Counted from the stretch's first letter, positions 49,679-61,500 are shown. The stretch is DNA of 64,000 bases from Microcebus murinus (GCF_040939455.1 NC_134136.1:105388014-105452013); one strand, 5' to 3'. Notes: generated by a model from the sequence alone, not told the origin. Program-made: numbers and translations.

Positions 49679-49937
49679 TTCCTCGCAGAGCCGTAAAGAA
49701 GATGAGCAGCCCTTCTCATCTGCCCCATCGTGACAGCTACTATCCCAGAGGTGACCAGAAAGGTGTGGGCAGCCCCACCAACAAGGTCGGCTCCCCCTGT
49801 CAGGTCCTGGCCATCCTGTGAGTGCTGCAAGCTGAGGCTTTGAGGGGAAAATAACACATCCCCTGAAAATAAGCCCTAGGGTGTCTTCTTGAGGAAAAAT
49901 AAATATAAGACCCTGTCTTATTTTCGGGGAACCACCG
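49540..49937. mobile_element. TA-flanked MITE, about 398 bp
   Basis: Left end CCGTATTTCCCTGAAAATAA and, inverted, right end CGGTGGTTCCCCGAAAATAA share terminal inverted repeats of about 23 bp. They are flanked by TA (49538-49539 and 49938-49939), as for Tc1/mariner-type elements. Subterminal text repeats the end motif: 'cctgaaaataag' recurs at about 49620 and 49863. Several CpGs remain. No transposase frame. Confidence 0.75.
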
Positions 49938-50109
49938 TATCAAAATGCGGTGGCAGGCATGTTGGCTGGGCAAAAACAGCTGACGTCCTTGCACTTGGAA
50001 ACACAGATGCCACGGTACTTATGGCCAAGTATCCTCTTTGGTTGTAGATGTACAGAGTTTTGCTTTTTAAATATTCCACACCTGAACTTCATAGAACTGC
50101 TCTGGGTGG

Positions 50110-50330
50110 CATTTATTTCGATTCTGGAGCCAGAATGCCTACATTTGAAGCACAGTGCTGCCATTTCCTAGCCATGTGCGAGCTTGAAATTGTTTCCCCA
50201 TCAGCAAAATGGGGGTAAAAGTATTTTCATCATATTGTTGTTGTGATGACGAAATAAATTAATACATTTAAAACCCTTTGTGTAGTGTTTGACACCTAAG
50301 AGTTATATACTTTTTAGCTATTATTAGGCC
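50110..50330 (+). repeat. MIR SINE
   Basis: 'ttctggagccagaatgccta', 'tgaaattgtttccccatcag', 'caaaatgggggtaaaagtat' and 'gacgaaataaattaatacat' give a nearly complete MIR. Confidence 0.85.
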
Positions 50331-50495
50331 AAAATGGTGCATTTCTGTGTTTTTTGAGATCTTTAACTATGATTTAAAATATTAATTATGCTTATAAAAA
50401 CTAAGAAATGGCTTCTCTTTCCTGGCTTCACTGGTCACCATATTCCTGTTGGGTTTTCACCATTGAGAGATGCTGTCCTCCTCGTAGATGGCCAC

Positions 50496-50973
50496 TGTAT
50501 TAGTTTTGTATTGCTGCTGTAACAAATTACCACAAATTCAGTGGCTTTAATATACAAATTTATTATCTTCCAGTTCTGGTGGTCAGAATCTCGTTGGGCT
50601 ATAATTAAGGCTTCATCAGGGCTGTGTTCTGCCAGGAGAGAATCTGTTCCTTGCCTTTTCCACCTTCTAGAGGTTGCCTGCACTCCTTGGCTCACGGCCC
50701 CTTCCTATCTTCAACGCCAGCAATTGCATCTCTCCAGCCTCTGGGTCTGTCATCTCATCTGCTTCTCTGAGTCTGACCCTCTGCCACCTTCTTTCCCTTA
50801 TAAGGGCCCTTGTGATTACATTGGGCCCACCTAGAAAATCCAGGCTAATCTTGCCATCTCCTTAATTTAATTACATCTGTAAAGGCTTTTTTTTTTTCTT
50901 TTGCCTTATAGGCTCTGGAGATTAGGACATGGATGTTCTAGCTGGGGACGGGGGCAGTATTCTGCCTACCACA
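50496..50973 (-). mobile_element. MLT1 LTR, antisense
   Basis: TGTATTAGTTTTGTATTGCT through 'taacaaattaccacaaattc', 'aagggcccttgtgattacat' to 'ttctgcctaccaca'. Flanking 5-mers gccac / gacac. 478 bp, complete. Confidence 0.85.
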
Positions 50974-51263
50974 GACACTTAAGAATTAGTTGCTGCATTT
51001 AACATTTCTAATTATTTCTTGTCAAGAATGGTTATGATTGCTCACTGAAGTCAACATAGCTCTTTTGTCATCCTAGGTTAGTATTTGTTAGAAGCCAAAC
51101 AAATACTTGGAGGGTCTGTTTTTTTTACTTCCAGTGTTGAAATATCTTTTTTGTTGTTGTTTTTTCAGTGAAAGAATATGTTAATTATTGAAAGATAGAC
51201 TTCCTCTGTTAGTGTTAGGTATCTCTTGGCTAGATTTTGAAATACTATTAAAAAAAAAAAGAG

Positions 51264-51601
51264 GGCCAGGCGCGGTGGCTCACGCCTGCAATCCTAGCAC
51301 TCTGGGAGGCCAAGGTGGGCGGATCGCTCAAGGTCAGGAGTTCGAGACCAGCCTGAGCAAGAGCGAGACCCCTTTTCTACTAAAAATAGAAAGAAATTAA
51401 TTGGCCAACTAAAAAAAAAACATATAAAGAAAAAATTAGCCAGGCATGGTGGCGCGTGCCTGTAGTCCCAGCTACTAGGGAGGCTGAGGCAGAAGGATGG
51501 CTTGAGCCCAGGAGTTTGAGGTTGCTATGAGCTAGGCTGACACCAGGGCACTCTAGCCTAGGCAACAGAGTGAGACTCTGTCCCCCGCCCCCCCCAAAAA
51601 A
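51264..51601 (+). mobile_element. Alu, lemur type
   Basis: GGCCAGGCGCGGTGGCTCAC start, lemur linker, odd C-rich 3' end 'ccccgccccccccaaaaaaa'. It inserted in an A-rich site. Confidence 0.94.
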
Positions 51602-51766
51602 ATGAGAATTTGCTCCTAAATATAATCTTGGCAAGTTTGACACTTTTGAACTAAGAAAGACAAATCCTTGGGGTTTGGATTAGGGGAAAGGTCTGTGTGT
51701 TCTGTCTCATGCTGTAATTTACAGACTCCATCTTACCTGTGAATGATTTTGTGTCTCCCTTTAGTC

Positions 51767-51967
51767 CAGTGGTTCTCAACTCCCCCATCCAGGGGACATT
51801 TAGGTTGTTGATGACTGGAGCTCTGTGGATGCTACTGGTATCTAGTGGGTAGAGGCCAAGGATACGGCTAAACATTCTCCAACACATGGGACAGCCCTGT
51901 CTTTCCCTATCCTGGAAAGAATTATCTCACCCAGGAATATCAATAGTGTTGAGGCTAGAAAATTCTG
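51767..51967 (+). mobile_element. MER5A-like hAT-Charlie MITE
   Basis: CAGTGGTTCTCAACTCCCCC start, 'atgctactggtatctagtgg', 'gtagaggccaaggatacggc' and 'aatatcaatagtgttgaggc' follow MER5. Flanks ctttagtc / ctctagtg are a decayed 8-bp duplication. Confidence 0.85.
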
Positions 51968-52140
51968 CTCTAGTGAGTATCCCAATTTTTTCTCTCCTGA
52001 TTATTATTTGACTCATTTTAAGGTAATATCTTACATATTATAGAAAAGTTTTTCTAGACAATTAAATTTAGATTTTACCAAACCATGTTTTCCTATCACT
52101 AAGCAAAAATAACTTGGTCTGTTAAAAAAAAAATAACCAA

Positions 52141-52470
<330 letters not shown>

Positions 52471-52569
52471 AAATAAATAACCAAAAGTTTATGATGATTT
52501 TTTTAGAAAGATAATGATATAAGACTGAAGAAAATTCAGGAAATGAGACAAATTTAAGACTGGGTGTTT

Positions 52570-52892
52570 CAGGTGTCTCTTTATTTTTACACAAAACTGA
52601 CTTAAATAAAACATTTATTTTCCTTTCTGTGGGAATGTAGCATAACTATAATTACAAGTGTTTTTCTTAATGGAGGGTTTGTGAATCTTTTAAGATGTGA
52701 ACTTTCCAATTTTCCAAATGAATCCCTCACGAAACTCCCTGGTTTTACAAAGGCAGTTTATATTTTAGGAGTTTTCTTGTGAGGCTATAAATTCCAAAAT
52801 TATTTGATGTACATGAGAAGACGGTATAAAATGGTCTTCTGGTCTCTGCCTGACTGGAAGACATGGGATCTGTAACGCCTCTCTCAGATACC
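52570..52892 (-). other. Candidate minus-strand terminal exon, weak
   Basis: Read on the minus strand, 'tatccttttcttttccag' (about 52892-52909) is a good pyrimidine-rich acceptor followed by 'gtatctgagagaggcg'. The frames after it stay open for 40-50 codons. An AATAAA-type signal lies about 300 bp further on (plus-strand tttatt near 52580). No domain or homologue is recognised and no matching upstream donor was proved. Chance is quite possible. Confidence 0.2.
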
Positions 52893-53289
52893 TGGAAAAG
52901 AAAAGGATAGAATGAGTTATCTTTTGGTTCATTGATGAAGATGGTTTTAATTCAGAGTTGTGACTTTCTCCCAGCAGCTGGAGGCCAGAAGCTGGGTGAA
53001 AATCAACCAGTCCCTTGGAGATGGCAGTAGCAGGAAGGGGTGGAGATGTTTTCCAACCAGCCACAGCCAGAACTGCCGGCTCTGGATCCTGGTCTGTCCA
53101 GAGAGGCAGCCATGCTGGCTCCTTGTGGCTGCAGGGAGCTGCTTTTGCTGGTGGCTTGTTACAGGGAAATTCCACCTTCTCCTTTTCTGAAGTTTAGTTC
53201 TCAAGTGCTGCCTTAAGTCTTTTCTGAACAAGGTCTTGCGTAAGTGAACAAATATGTAGATAATGTTCCCAGTGCCAGTTAAGCCCTAT

Positions 53290-53625
53290 CACGTCTACTT
53301 TAAGGTGAAGCCCTACCACGTATGAGAACCTACTGAATTGCAGGTACAATCTGCACAGGCACTGAGGTACAAAAGGTGATATGAGCACTGTCCTTGGGCT
53401 GAAGAGGTTTAAAAATACACAAATCAATAATTCAATATAATGTCGTATGACTGAACAACCTAGTTGTATGAAAGCCAATGGGTAAACTGAACCCAGCCAG
53501 AGGGATGATGAGATGGCACCTGAGCTGAATTGAAAAGCATGAAGAAGAGTTAGTCAGGTGAAGAACGATCAAAGAGTGTTCTGGGCAGGAGTCACTGCAT
53601 GAATAAAGATCTGGGGGTGGAAAAG
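53290..53625 (-). repeat. L2-like ancient repeat
   Basis: 'caggcactgaggtacaaaag', 'gtgatatgagcactgtcctt' and 'gagtgttctgggcaggagtc' repeat the family seen at 1468 and 61212. Confidence 0.4.
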
Positions 53626-54132
53626 AGCATGACAATTACTGGATTACTGGTTCGCAAAGTACACAGAGGACCTTGTCCTTGGTCCTCACTCCCACTCCAC
53701 TTCCCTTCTGGCACTCTCTGTACTTATGTATCTTTATTTTTTTTAAATAGTGTATTTATAAATATGCATTTTAAATTTACACAAATAGCATCTTGCTCTA
53801 AATTATATTTCTTGCCATTTTGGTCCAACTCTTTGTTTTTAAGATCTTAGCACATTGCTCTATGCTACATCTAGAGACATCTTTTGTGTCTCTACCTATT
53901 CTGCTTATCCAGTGGATTACGGTTGATATATAGCTTTTTTTCCTTCTGAATCCTTGTTGTGGTATACAGCTCTTTGAGGAGCATTCTCATTCACAACCCC
54001 TTATGGACCAGATGAAAATTTTTCTACCCCTAAACTCTCTAATTCAATAGGTCTCAATCAAGGCCCAGATGATTGAGATATAATTAGGATGCTATTGCAG
54101 TGATGTGATTTACTGAGAAGAAAGGGGATGAT

Positions 54133-54450
54133 GGTTCTCAAACTCTAGCATGCATCAGAATGCCCAGGAGGAATTATAAGACACAGACTGCTGGATTCAG
54201 GGATGCCACACTCTCCGGTACCCACTTTGCACTTGCGCTACCCTGAGAGTGGGTGCCTCCTTAAATTTTGTGCCCTAGGTACCTCACTTGCCTAACTTTA
54301 GTCCTGGCTCTGGCTGGACTGGACCCCACATCCAGACTTGCTGATTCAGTAAGTAAGTAGGTTTGGGGCAGAGCCTGAGAAGTTACATACTTAACAAGTT
54401 CCCAGGGGATGCTGACACTTCCATCTGGGGTTCACACTTGGAGAACCACT
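54133..54450 (+). mobile_element. hAT-Charlie MITE (MER20/MER58-like), interrupted
   Basis: Left part 'ggttctcaaactctagcatg' and 'catcagaatgcccaggagga'; right part 'cttgctgattcagtaagtaa', 'aacaagttcccaggggatgc' and 'acacttggagaaccactgc'. A segment of about 115-120 bp (about 54197-54314) that does not belong to the family lies between them. Confidence 0.6.
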
Positions 54451-54464
54451 GCAACCACCGCTTT

Positions 54465-54637
54465 AGGACCTTGTTGCTTAAGTTTGGCCTGCAGACCAGC
54501 AACATCCATATCACCTAGAAGCTTGTTAGAGATGCAGAATGTTGGGCTCCACTCCAGATCTACTGAACCAGAATCTGCATTGGAGCAAGATATCCAGGTG
54601 ATTGGCAAGCACACTAAAGTTTGAGAAGCCCTGCTTT
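54465..54637 (-). mobile_element. hAT-Charlie MITE, same family, inverted
   Basis: 'cttgttgcttaagtttggcc' to 'actaaagtttgagaagccct'. Its complement matches the previous element, so the two are inverted neighbours. Confidence 0.6.
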
Positions 54638-54850
54638 AAGATAGATATAGGGAGGGTACATATTTCTATCAGGGGAACTAACTACAAGTAAGCTCCACTG
54701 TTTTCCTGAAAGCAACCAGGGGTTATTTTTTAGGGAAGCTAAGGTTAAGTTTGTCACTTTAGAGCAACGAAGTGAGATTGTATTCTACCTAGGGTACCTC
54801 ATCTGTAGGCATGCCATGTCTATTTGCCCTTTACTAGTAGTGTTAATTTT

Positions 54851-55017
54851 TTTTTTAATTTCAAAATATTGAAATTAAAAATTTAACCACACATGTTTGG
54901 GTTACATGAATCATTTTTGTAATGCTTAAGTCCTGACTATAGATGCGACCATCACCCAAATAGTGTTCACTAGTACACATTAGGTTGGTTTATTCTTCTC
55001 CCTTTCGCCCCCCTCTC
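54851..55017 (-). mobile_element. L1 3' end, 5'-truncated
   Basis: Poly-T, then 'aatttcaaaatattgaaatt', 'gtttgggttacatgaatcat' and 'gaccatcacccaaatagtgt' follow the lemur-type L1 3'UTR inverted. The duplication 'agtgttaatttt' (just before 54851 and at 55019-55030) is present. About 167 bp long. Confidence 0.75.
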
Positions 55018-55253
55018 GAGTGTTAATTTTGATTACTCAGCCAGAGAAGTCTGATTTTTCGACTATGAAAATACGTGTTTAGAATTTATTGTTCACTTCC
55101 TGTTTGGTGCAGTTACTGGAGAGAGGCTGCCCCTTGATGAAGCATGAAGGTCAGTTTGACTGTTCGTTTGGCCCTTCATTTCTGCCTCAGGACAAGCAAT
55201 AAAATGATCAGAACGTCTCTTCCCTTCAAAAGAGTACACCAGTGGACTTACAG

Positions 55254-55370
55254 GGCTTGGCTGTGGAATGCAGTTGGTCACTCCATTCCTGAGAGCAGAT
55301 GAGGTAAAGCAGCTTCCAAGCCAGGACAGCTCAGAGGTGGGAAGGTAACGACCATCTTTGGCAGAAGTCT
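55254..55370 (-). other. Candidate 117-bp exon, minus strand
   Basis: On the minus strand the segment is preceded by 'tctgcacggtttccag' and followed by a consensus donor 'gtaagt'. It is 39 codons long, open, and begins T-S-A-K-D-G-R-Y-L-P. A second coding-looking stretch lies just upstream on the same strand (55440-55624), but the two do not splice in frame with the donors I can see. No family recognised. Confidence 0.25.
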
Positions 55371-55624
55371 GGAAACCGTGCAGATAATAAGATAATACAC
55401 TAATTGGCATTGCTTACAATTGTCTTGAGCAGGGAATAAAAGTTAAAATCATGCACACAAATAAACAAACCTGGCTCCTGGTATTCAGAAACTTCTGTCT
55501 TGTTGATTTTTAAAGGATCGAAGCGATGCCTCGCCCAGAGAGAAGGAGTCATGTCTAATTTTTGTAGGGATCTAAAATGCCACGCTGTTTCTTCCCTCCC
55601 ATGAGGCAGCATGCACAAACGCAC

Positions 55625-56285
55625 CTGGCTGCTAGAATAGGGAGGAATAAAGGAGGAAGCATGGGGAGAAAAAAATATTAGTTAACATGTCAGAAATATT
55701 ACCTATCCACGCGTCTGACAATATATTAATAGACTCTGTGAATGAAATTCCTGAAAACACAATGACATCTACTTGTAAAAGGTAATATGTGTATAATGCA
55801 CGGTTATGTAAACTCCCCTTGTGTGAATTAAGTGGAAACACTCAGGCGCAGTGACTGAAGGTTATGCCATCTCATGTTGGGGACAGGTAGTGTTCTGTGT
55901 CCCAGGTGCTGGGAAGTGATGAGCAACCAACCAGCAATCACCCCACATAGTTCCCAAGAGGAAAACATCAGCACTCCCAGCAGGGGAAAGTGGGAGGTGC
56001 AGTGAATAAACTAGGCTAATCACCATTTCTTAGATACACCATGTACTTTTATGACTCTGCCCTCGTTCACATTTCCCTACAGCTGGGAATATGTCTTCCC
56101 TCTTCCCTCTTCTTCCCAATATCCAGCTTGACATTCTCCAAGACCCAGCTGAAGAAATTCCCTCTCCTACTATATGAAGCTTACTTGGTTCCTCTCATTC
56201 CCATCTACCACTGGCATCTTTATCTGGCTCTTGGCGGATTATTTGTTTCTCTGTTAGAGATCCCATGTCTCTCATATAAATTTTT
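55625..56285. other. Unassigned interval
   Basis: No repeat named. The 88-codon plus frame at 56041-56307 has hydrophobic stretches but reads into L1 sequence. Confidence 0.35.
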
Positions 56286-56289
56286 TTTT

Positions 56290-56905
56290 TGCTGTAGTAA
56301 AATGTAAGTAGCATAGAAGTTACAATTTTAACCATTTTTAGGTGTACAGTGGCATTAAGTACATTCACAACTTTATCCAACTATCAGTGCTATTCATTTC
56401 CTGAAGTTTTTCATCATCCCATACAGAAACTGTACCTATTAAATGATAACTCCTCATTACTTCTTCCGCATAGCCCCTGGTAGTTTCTATTGGTTTACCT
56501 ATCCTAGGTATCTCATAAGTGGAATCATACAGTATTTGTCCTTTTGTGTTTGGCTTATTTCGCTTAGCATTATGTTTTCAAGGTTCATCTAGGTTGAAGC
56601 ATGTGTCAGAAATTTATTCCTTTTTAAGGCTAATATTTCATTGGATGTATATGTCACATTTTGTTCATCCTTTAATCAGTTAATGGACATTTGGGTTGGT
56701 TGTTGTGAATAATGATGCTAAGAACATTGGTGTGTTGAATCTTGTGATGGCTGTAAAAAAAAAAAAAAAAAAAAAAAAGAACATTGGTGTGCAAGTATCT
56801 GTTTGAATCTGTGCTTTCAATTATTTTGGATATATACCCAGAAATGGAATTGCTAGACCATATGGTACTTCTATGTTTAACTTTTTGAGAAAGTGTCCCT
56901 CATTT
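56290..56905 (-). mobile_element. L1M 3' region, antisense, with a micro-insertion
   Basis: 'ttttaaccatttttaggtgt', 'aagtggaatcatacagtatt', 'catttgggttggttgttgtg' and, after the insertion, 'tggatatatacccagaaatg' are antisense L1M. The micro-insertion is at 56735-56777. Confidence 0.8.
56735..56777 (+). mobile_element. 43-bp poly(A)-ended micro-retroinsertion
   Basis: TTGAATCTTGTGATGGCTGT followed by 23 A. The flanking L1 text 'agaacattggtgtg' is duplicated perfectly (56721-56734 and 56778-56791). These are the marks of target-primed reverse transcription with almost complete 5' truncation. Confidence 0.9.
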
Positions 56906-57399
56906 TAAGTCTACGTTAAACAAAGGGGAACAAAAAAACAAGAGCCCAACTAATAATGCATGAGATATCTTTTAGAGCTCCAGCCAAACTCACAGATTAT
57001 GTTTATCTCCCAAGGATTCAATCCAGTCAACACAATCCAACTTTCTATTGCTCTGAGCAATGCACCAACATCAAGCTCAGGGTCTTCAAAGTGTAGTGGC
57101 CATTTTATCAGGTCTTTGACAGAGTTATTCTGAACCCACACCTCTGTTATTTTTTTTCTTCTTTGGCTGTTGGATAACCTAGCATTTGTTGCATAGGGTT
57201 GCTCTTCTTGTTACAACTGCTGTTGATTTGCTTGCTTATTCCCAATAAAAAGCACAGCACTTTCTACTCAAAGAGGAGAATGTCACTTCTTATCCCCCTA
57301 CCCCTTCTTTATGGCATCTCTTTCAGCTACCTTTGAGTAATTGTACAATGAGCACTTAGAGTTCTCAAATTGCTCAATAAGTAGCCTTGTTGTGGTAAA

Positions 57400-57785
57400 G
57401 ACTATTGGTGATTACTAATCTGGCTCTTCTCTTTGCTGGGCACACAGCTAAACTAAATTTCTCAGCCATCCTTGTAAATAAGCGGGATCATGTAACTGAG
57501 TTCTGGACATTGGAATGTGGGCAAAATTGATAATATGACACTTACAGGCCTAACCCATAAGATGTTCCACATAATCTTCTATGTGTTTGTTTATTAGCTA
57601 GATGACACCAGAGCTACTTGAAGTCACAAAATGAAGGCACCTAGATCCCAGTCACCACTTGTAAGACAATGGCCCAGGAGAGCTGCCCAAATAAGAATGT
57701 CACGTAGCACTTTGAGGGAGAAAGAAATAAATTTTTATTGTATGAAGCTGTTGAGATGACCTACTCTAATATATTTGCCCTTTCA
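57400..57785 (+). repeat. Old LTR, same family as 30985
   Basis: 'aactaaatttctcagccatc', 'aactgagttctggacattgg', 'ggcccaggagagctgcccaa' and 'aaataaatttttattgtatg'. Confidence 0.45.
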
Positions 57786-58261
57786 GCTTTACAACTCCCT
57801 TTAATGACAGACCTAGCCCAAGACCATGTAAAGATGTACTGGATAGCCCTGCTCTTGACAATTCCAACTACCTTCCATCATTCCCACCCCTGTGTCTCAA
57901 ACTAGGAGTTCATCCTTTGACTCACCATCATCTTAGGATTGTTCCCTGCTTTCCTGGACATTTTTTCCAGGAGAAGGAAAGCAACCCTGTCCTAACTTTT
58001 TGGTGGAAGAGTATTAATCTCAGTGTTTACTAATCCATTCTTGGGTTGCAAAATCCTCCTCAAAATTCTCCCCAGAGGGCTTAGGAACCATATATAAATA
58101 AGATGTCCAATAGCTTGTTGTGACATTGTCAGGTATTAAGTAAGTAAGCATTAAGTATGCTACTCACTTATTCTTTATTTTACAGTAATTAGTTGAGTGC
58201 ATACATAGCCATTTATTTTTTATCACTATTAGGCCAAAAATAATTAGTAACTTGAGAGTGA

Positions 58262-58355
58262 GAATTCTGAATTATTCATCTTTATATCTCTAATAATGCC
58301 CAACACATTATATTGCAGATTGAAGCATTCAGTGATTGTTAAATTTAATGAGACA
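58262..58355 (+). repeat. L2 3' end
   Basis: 'tattcatctttatatctcta', 'ataatgcccaacacattata' and 'gaagcattcagtgattgtta' follow the L2 end. Confidence 0.55.
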
Positions 58356-58519
58356 GATAGCAGGAGTTTCATCAACAGACCTGTGACCTCACTGATTTGA
58401 CCCACCTCCTCTAGCCTACTAATATGTGAATTTATAGAGAGGCTAATACAGGATGCATCGTTGTACTCTGGGAAATAAATATTTTCTAAACCCTTGGCTA
58501 GACACTGGTATGAATCTTT

Positions 58520-59205
58520 CAGTCAACTTTATTTAGATATAATTTACACACAGTAAACTGCATAGTTATTAAGTGTATAGTCTGATGAGTTTTGACAAAT
58601 ATATATAGGCTTGGAATCATGATATAAAATATTTTCATCACACCCAGAATGCTCCTTATTCTCCTTTAAGTCAATATCCCTTCACCATTGCCATTCCTGT
58701 TGCCCCAAGGAATTACTGATTTTATTTCTATCACCATAGGTTAGTTTTATCTATTCCAAAACTTGATAGGAATAAAAAATTTATAGTATGTAATGTTTCA
58801 TGTCTACCTTCCTTCAATCAACTTAAAGTTGGTGAGATTCATCCAGGTCAGTGCATGTATCAGCAGTTCATTCCTTTATATTGCTGAGTAGTATTCCATT
58901 ATATGACCATATCACCATTTGTGCATGGATTCACTTGCTGATAAACATTTGGGTTGTTTCTAGTTTGGGGATATTCTGAATAAAGCTGCTGTGACATCTT
59001 GTACAAGTCTTTTTGTGGACATATGTTTCTATTTCTCTTGGGTAAATACCCAGGAGCAGGGTACATGAGTATTTTAACTTTACAAGAAATTGCCAAACTT
59101 TTACTCAAAGTGGTTGTTCTGTTTTACACTTCTACCAGCAACGTATGAGAGGTCTAGTTCCTCCCCATCCCTGCCAACACTTGGTGTTGTCAGCCCTAGA
59201 ATAAA
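58520..59205 (-). mobile_element. L1M 3' region, antisense
   Basis: 'tagtctgatgagttttgaca', 'ttgctgagtagtattccatt', 'ggacatatgtttctatttct', 'ccagcaacgtatgagaggtc', 'caacacttggtgttgtcagc' in order. Confidence 0.85.
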
Positions 59206-59232
59206 TGTACTTATAGCAAATATTTTGTTTCA

Positions 59233-59390
59233 GAAGGAGAGAGAGAGAGAAGAGGAGAAAAGTGAGGAAGGAGAGGAGAGGAGGGGCAGGGGAGGGAAGG
59301 AGAAAGCAGAGGAGAGGAAGAGAGAGAAGAGGAAAGGGGGAGTGGAAGGAAGGGAAGGGGAGGGGAGAGGAGGAAAGAAGAAAAAAAACA
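59233..59390 (+). repeat. Homopurine GA-rich tract, about 155 bp
   Basis: Nearly pure G/A from 'agaaggagagagagagagaa' to 'ggaaagaagaaaaaaaacac'; pyrimidines are rare. The 105- and 108-codon frames here come from base composition. Confidence 0.95.
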
Positions 59391-60320
59391 CAGTCTCTAA
59401 GAAGTAGAGTCATAAAAACAGCCAGTGTTTTTTGGTATTGACTCTGATCTCTTATCAACTAGACTGCATTGCCTTTCAAGGGAGAAATATGAAGCAGTAT
59501 TCTTCCTGTTATTGTGGAGGTGGTATGAGCTGGACATTGCATAGAGTTTATTCTAGGGAGCTGGTAGTTTTTCAAGCATAATTTGGAATGGAAAAAACTG
59601 AAATTCTGGAAGAATTATCTGTATGTCAGGAACGGGCAATAATTTTGAAGTTCCTGTTGTGAAACCTGGCTGTTTTGTACTCGCAGGAGGAGACATCTTT
59701 TTCTTTTTTCTTTTGTTAAAACATAAAAATGAAGGCTTTATTCATTGTGGGCACATTCACACTAATGATCAGCAAAGAAGCAAAAGCTAGTGGCTATGAC
59801 AAATAACATGGAAAGGGAAAGAAGGGCAGGACATATACATTCTTAAACTTCACTTCTACCTAAACAAGCTCAAAAACTGATCTTGCTCAGCAGGAAAGTA
59901 TAATGAGCATTATTATGAGGTATGATTCAAAGAACTAGTCTTTCTAGGGTAGAAGTATGGTCCTTCTGGGAATGATGAACTTGAATATGGAAAGCAAAAG
60001 AAGGATTCTAAGTGGTGAGGTCAAAATGTGGATTTAAACAAATCCATTAGAAATGACTACCATTATGAATATTTGTTTAGTTTCCCCATTATTCTCCTCG
60101 CTGAGACATAATTTAATGCCACCGTCTTGCGACATACTCCAATCCCTGATACAACATTCTGAATTGTTGGAGAAGTGCCCACCAGCTTTAAACCTAGAAG
60201 AGACTGAATGAGCAGAAGGTGCCTAGCTCTCTCGTCTTGGGGTCCTCACTGTGGAGCCAGTGGGCAGCGGGACAATTATTGGAGAGATAGAGGCAGCTCC
60301 TCGAGTTTGTATTTAACAAG
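59391..60320. other. Unassigned; possible processed-transcript 3' end near 59.7 kb
   Basis: On the minus strand, near 59700-59745, 'cacaatgaataaagccttca' is followed within about 20 bp by an A-rich run, as at the end of a retrocopied mRNA. The body was not recognised and no duplication was found. Confidence 0.25.
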
Positions 60321-60327
60321 ACATCGG

Positions 60328-60670
60328 GGCCGGGCGCGGTGGCTCACCCCTGTAATCCTAGCACTCTGGGAGGCCGAGGCAGGAGGATTGCTCGAGGTCA
60401 GGAGTTCGAAACCAACCTGAGCAAGAGCGAGACCCCCGTCTCTACTATAAATAGAAAGAAATTAATTGGCTAACTAGTATATATATAAAAAAAAATTAGC
60501 CAGGCATAGTGGCGCATGCCTGTAGTCCCAGCTACTCAGGAGGCTGAGGCAGGAGGATTGCTTGAGCCCAGGAGATTGAGGTTGCTGTGAGCCAGGCTGA
60601 CGCCACGGCACTCACTCTAGCCTGGGCAACAAAGGCAGACTCTGTCTCAAAAAAAAAAAAAAAAAAAAAG
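60328..60670 (+). mobile_element. Alu, lemur type, first of a tandem pair
   Basis: Starts GGCCGGGCGCGGTGGCTCAC with the private variants 'cacccctgtaat' and 'aaaccaacctgagc'. Preceded by 'aagacatcgg'. Confidence 0.95.
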
Positions 60671-60679
60671 AAGACATGG

Positions 60680-61017
<338 letters not shown>

Positions 61018-61211
61018 AAAGACATCAGGTTCACTTATCACTAAGAAACTGTTATGCAGCACCCTCACAACCACTGGTAAGACAAAGAGGATGGGCTGTC
61101 ACTATCACTTTTCAGCTATGCCCCTCATGTTACCCACTTGTGATAGCTTCTTCCCTAAAAACTATCCTTAAATAATTGAATTAAGGTACCTGGTGCATGA
61201 GATACACACAG

Positions 61212-61500
61212 CTTTCGTTCATTCGTTTGATTAATATTTATTGCGGTCCTGATGTGTACCAGGTACTGTTTGTTCTAAGTGCTGTGCTGGGGATTTAGTG
61301 GTGAATAAAACAGACAAAAATTTCTGCCTTTCTACCAGTAGGGGGAGCCAGACAATAAAAACCATAAATCTGTTACTTATAGGAAGTACTAGAAGGTGGT
61401 GTATATGGAGAAGAAAAAAGCAGGATAAGGGGAATGGGTAGCAATTCGGGTAGGGAGGAGGGTGCTACTAGGGTAATAATAAGCTATCAATGTTATTGAA
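61212..61500 (-). repeat. L2-like ancient repeat
   Basis: 'ttcattcgtttgattaatat', 'taccaggtactgtttgttct', 'gtggtgaataaaacagacaa' and 'gggggagccagacaataaaa' give the best-preserved copy of this family in the window. Confidence 0.55.

Noticed and set aside
59090..59458. Charged (KE-rich) 105-codon frame and a Ser/Leu/Pro-rich frame opposite
   Set aside because: Both come from the homopurine tract and have no start or splice context of their own.
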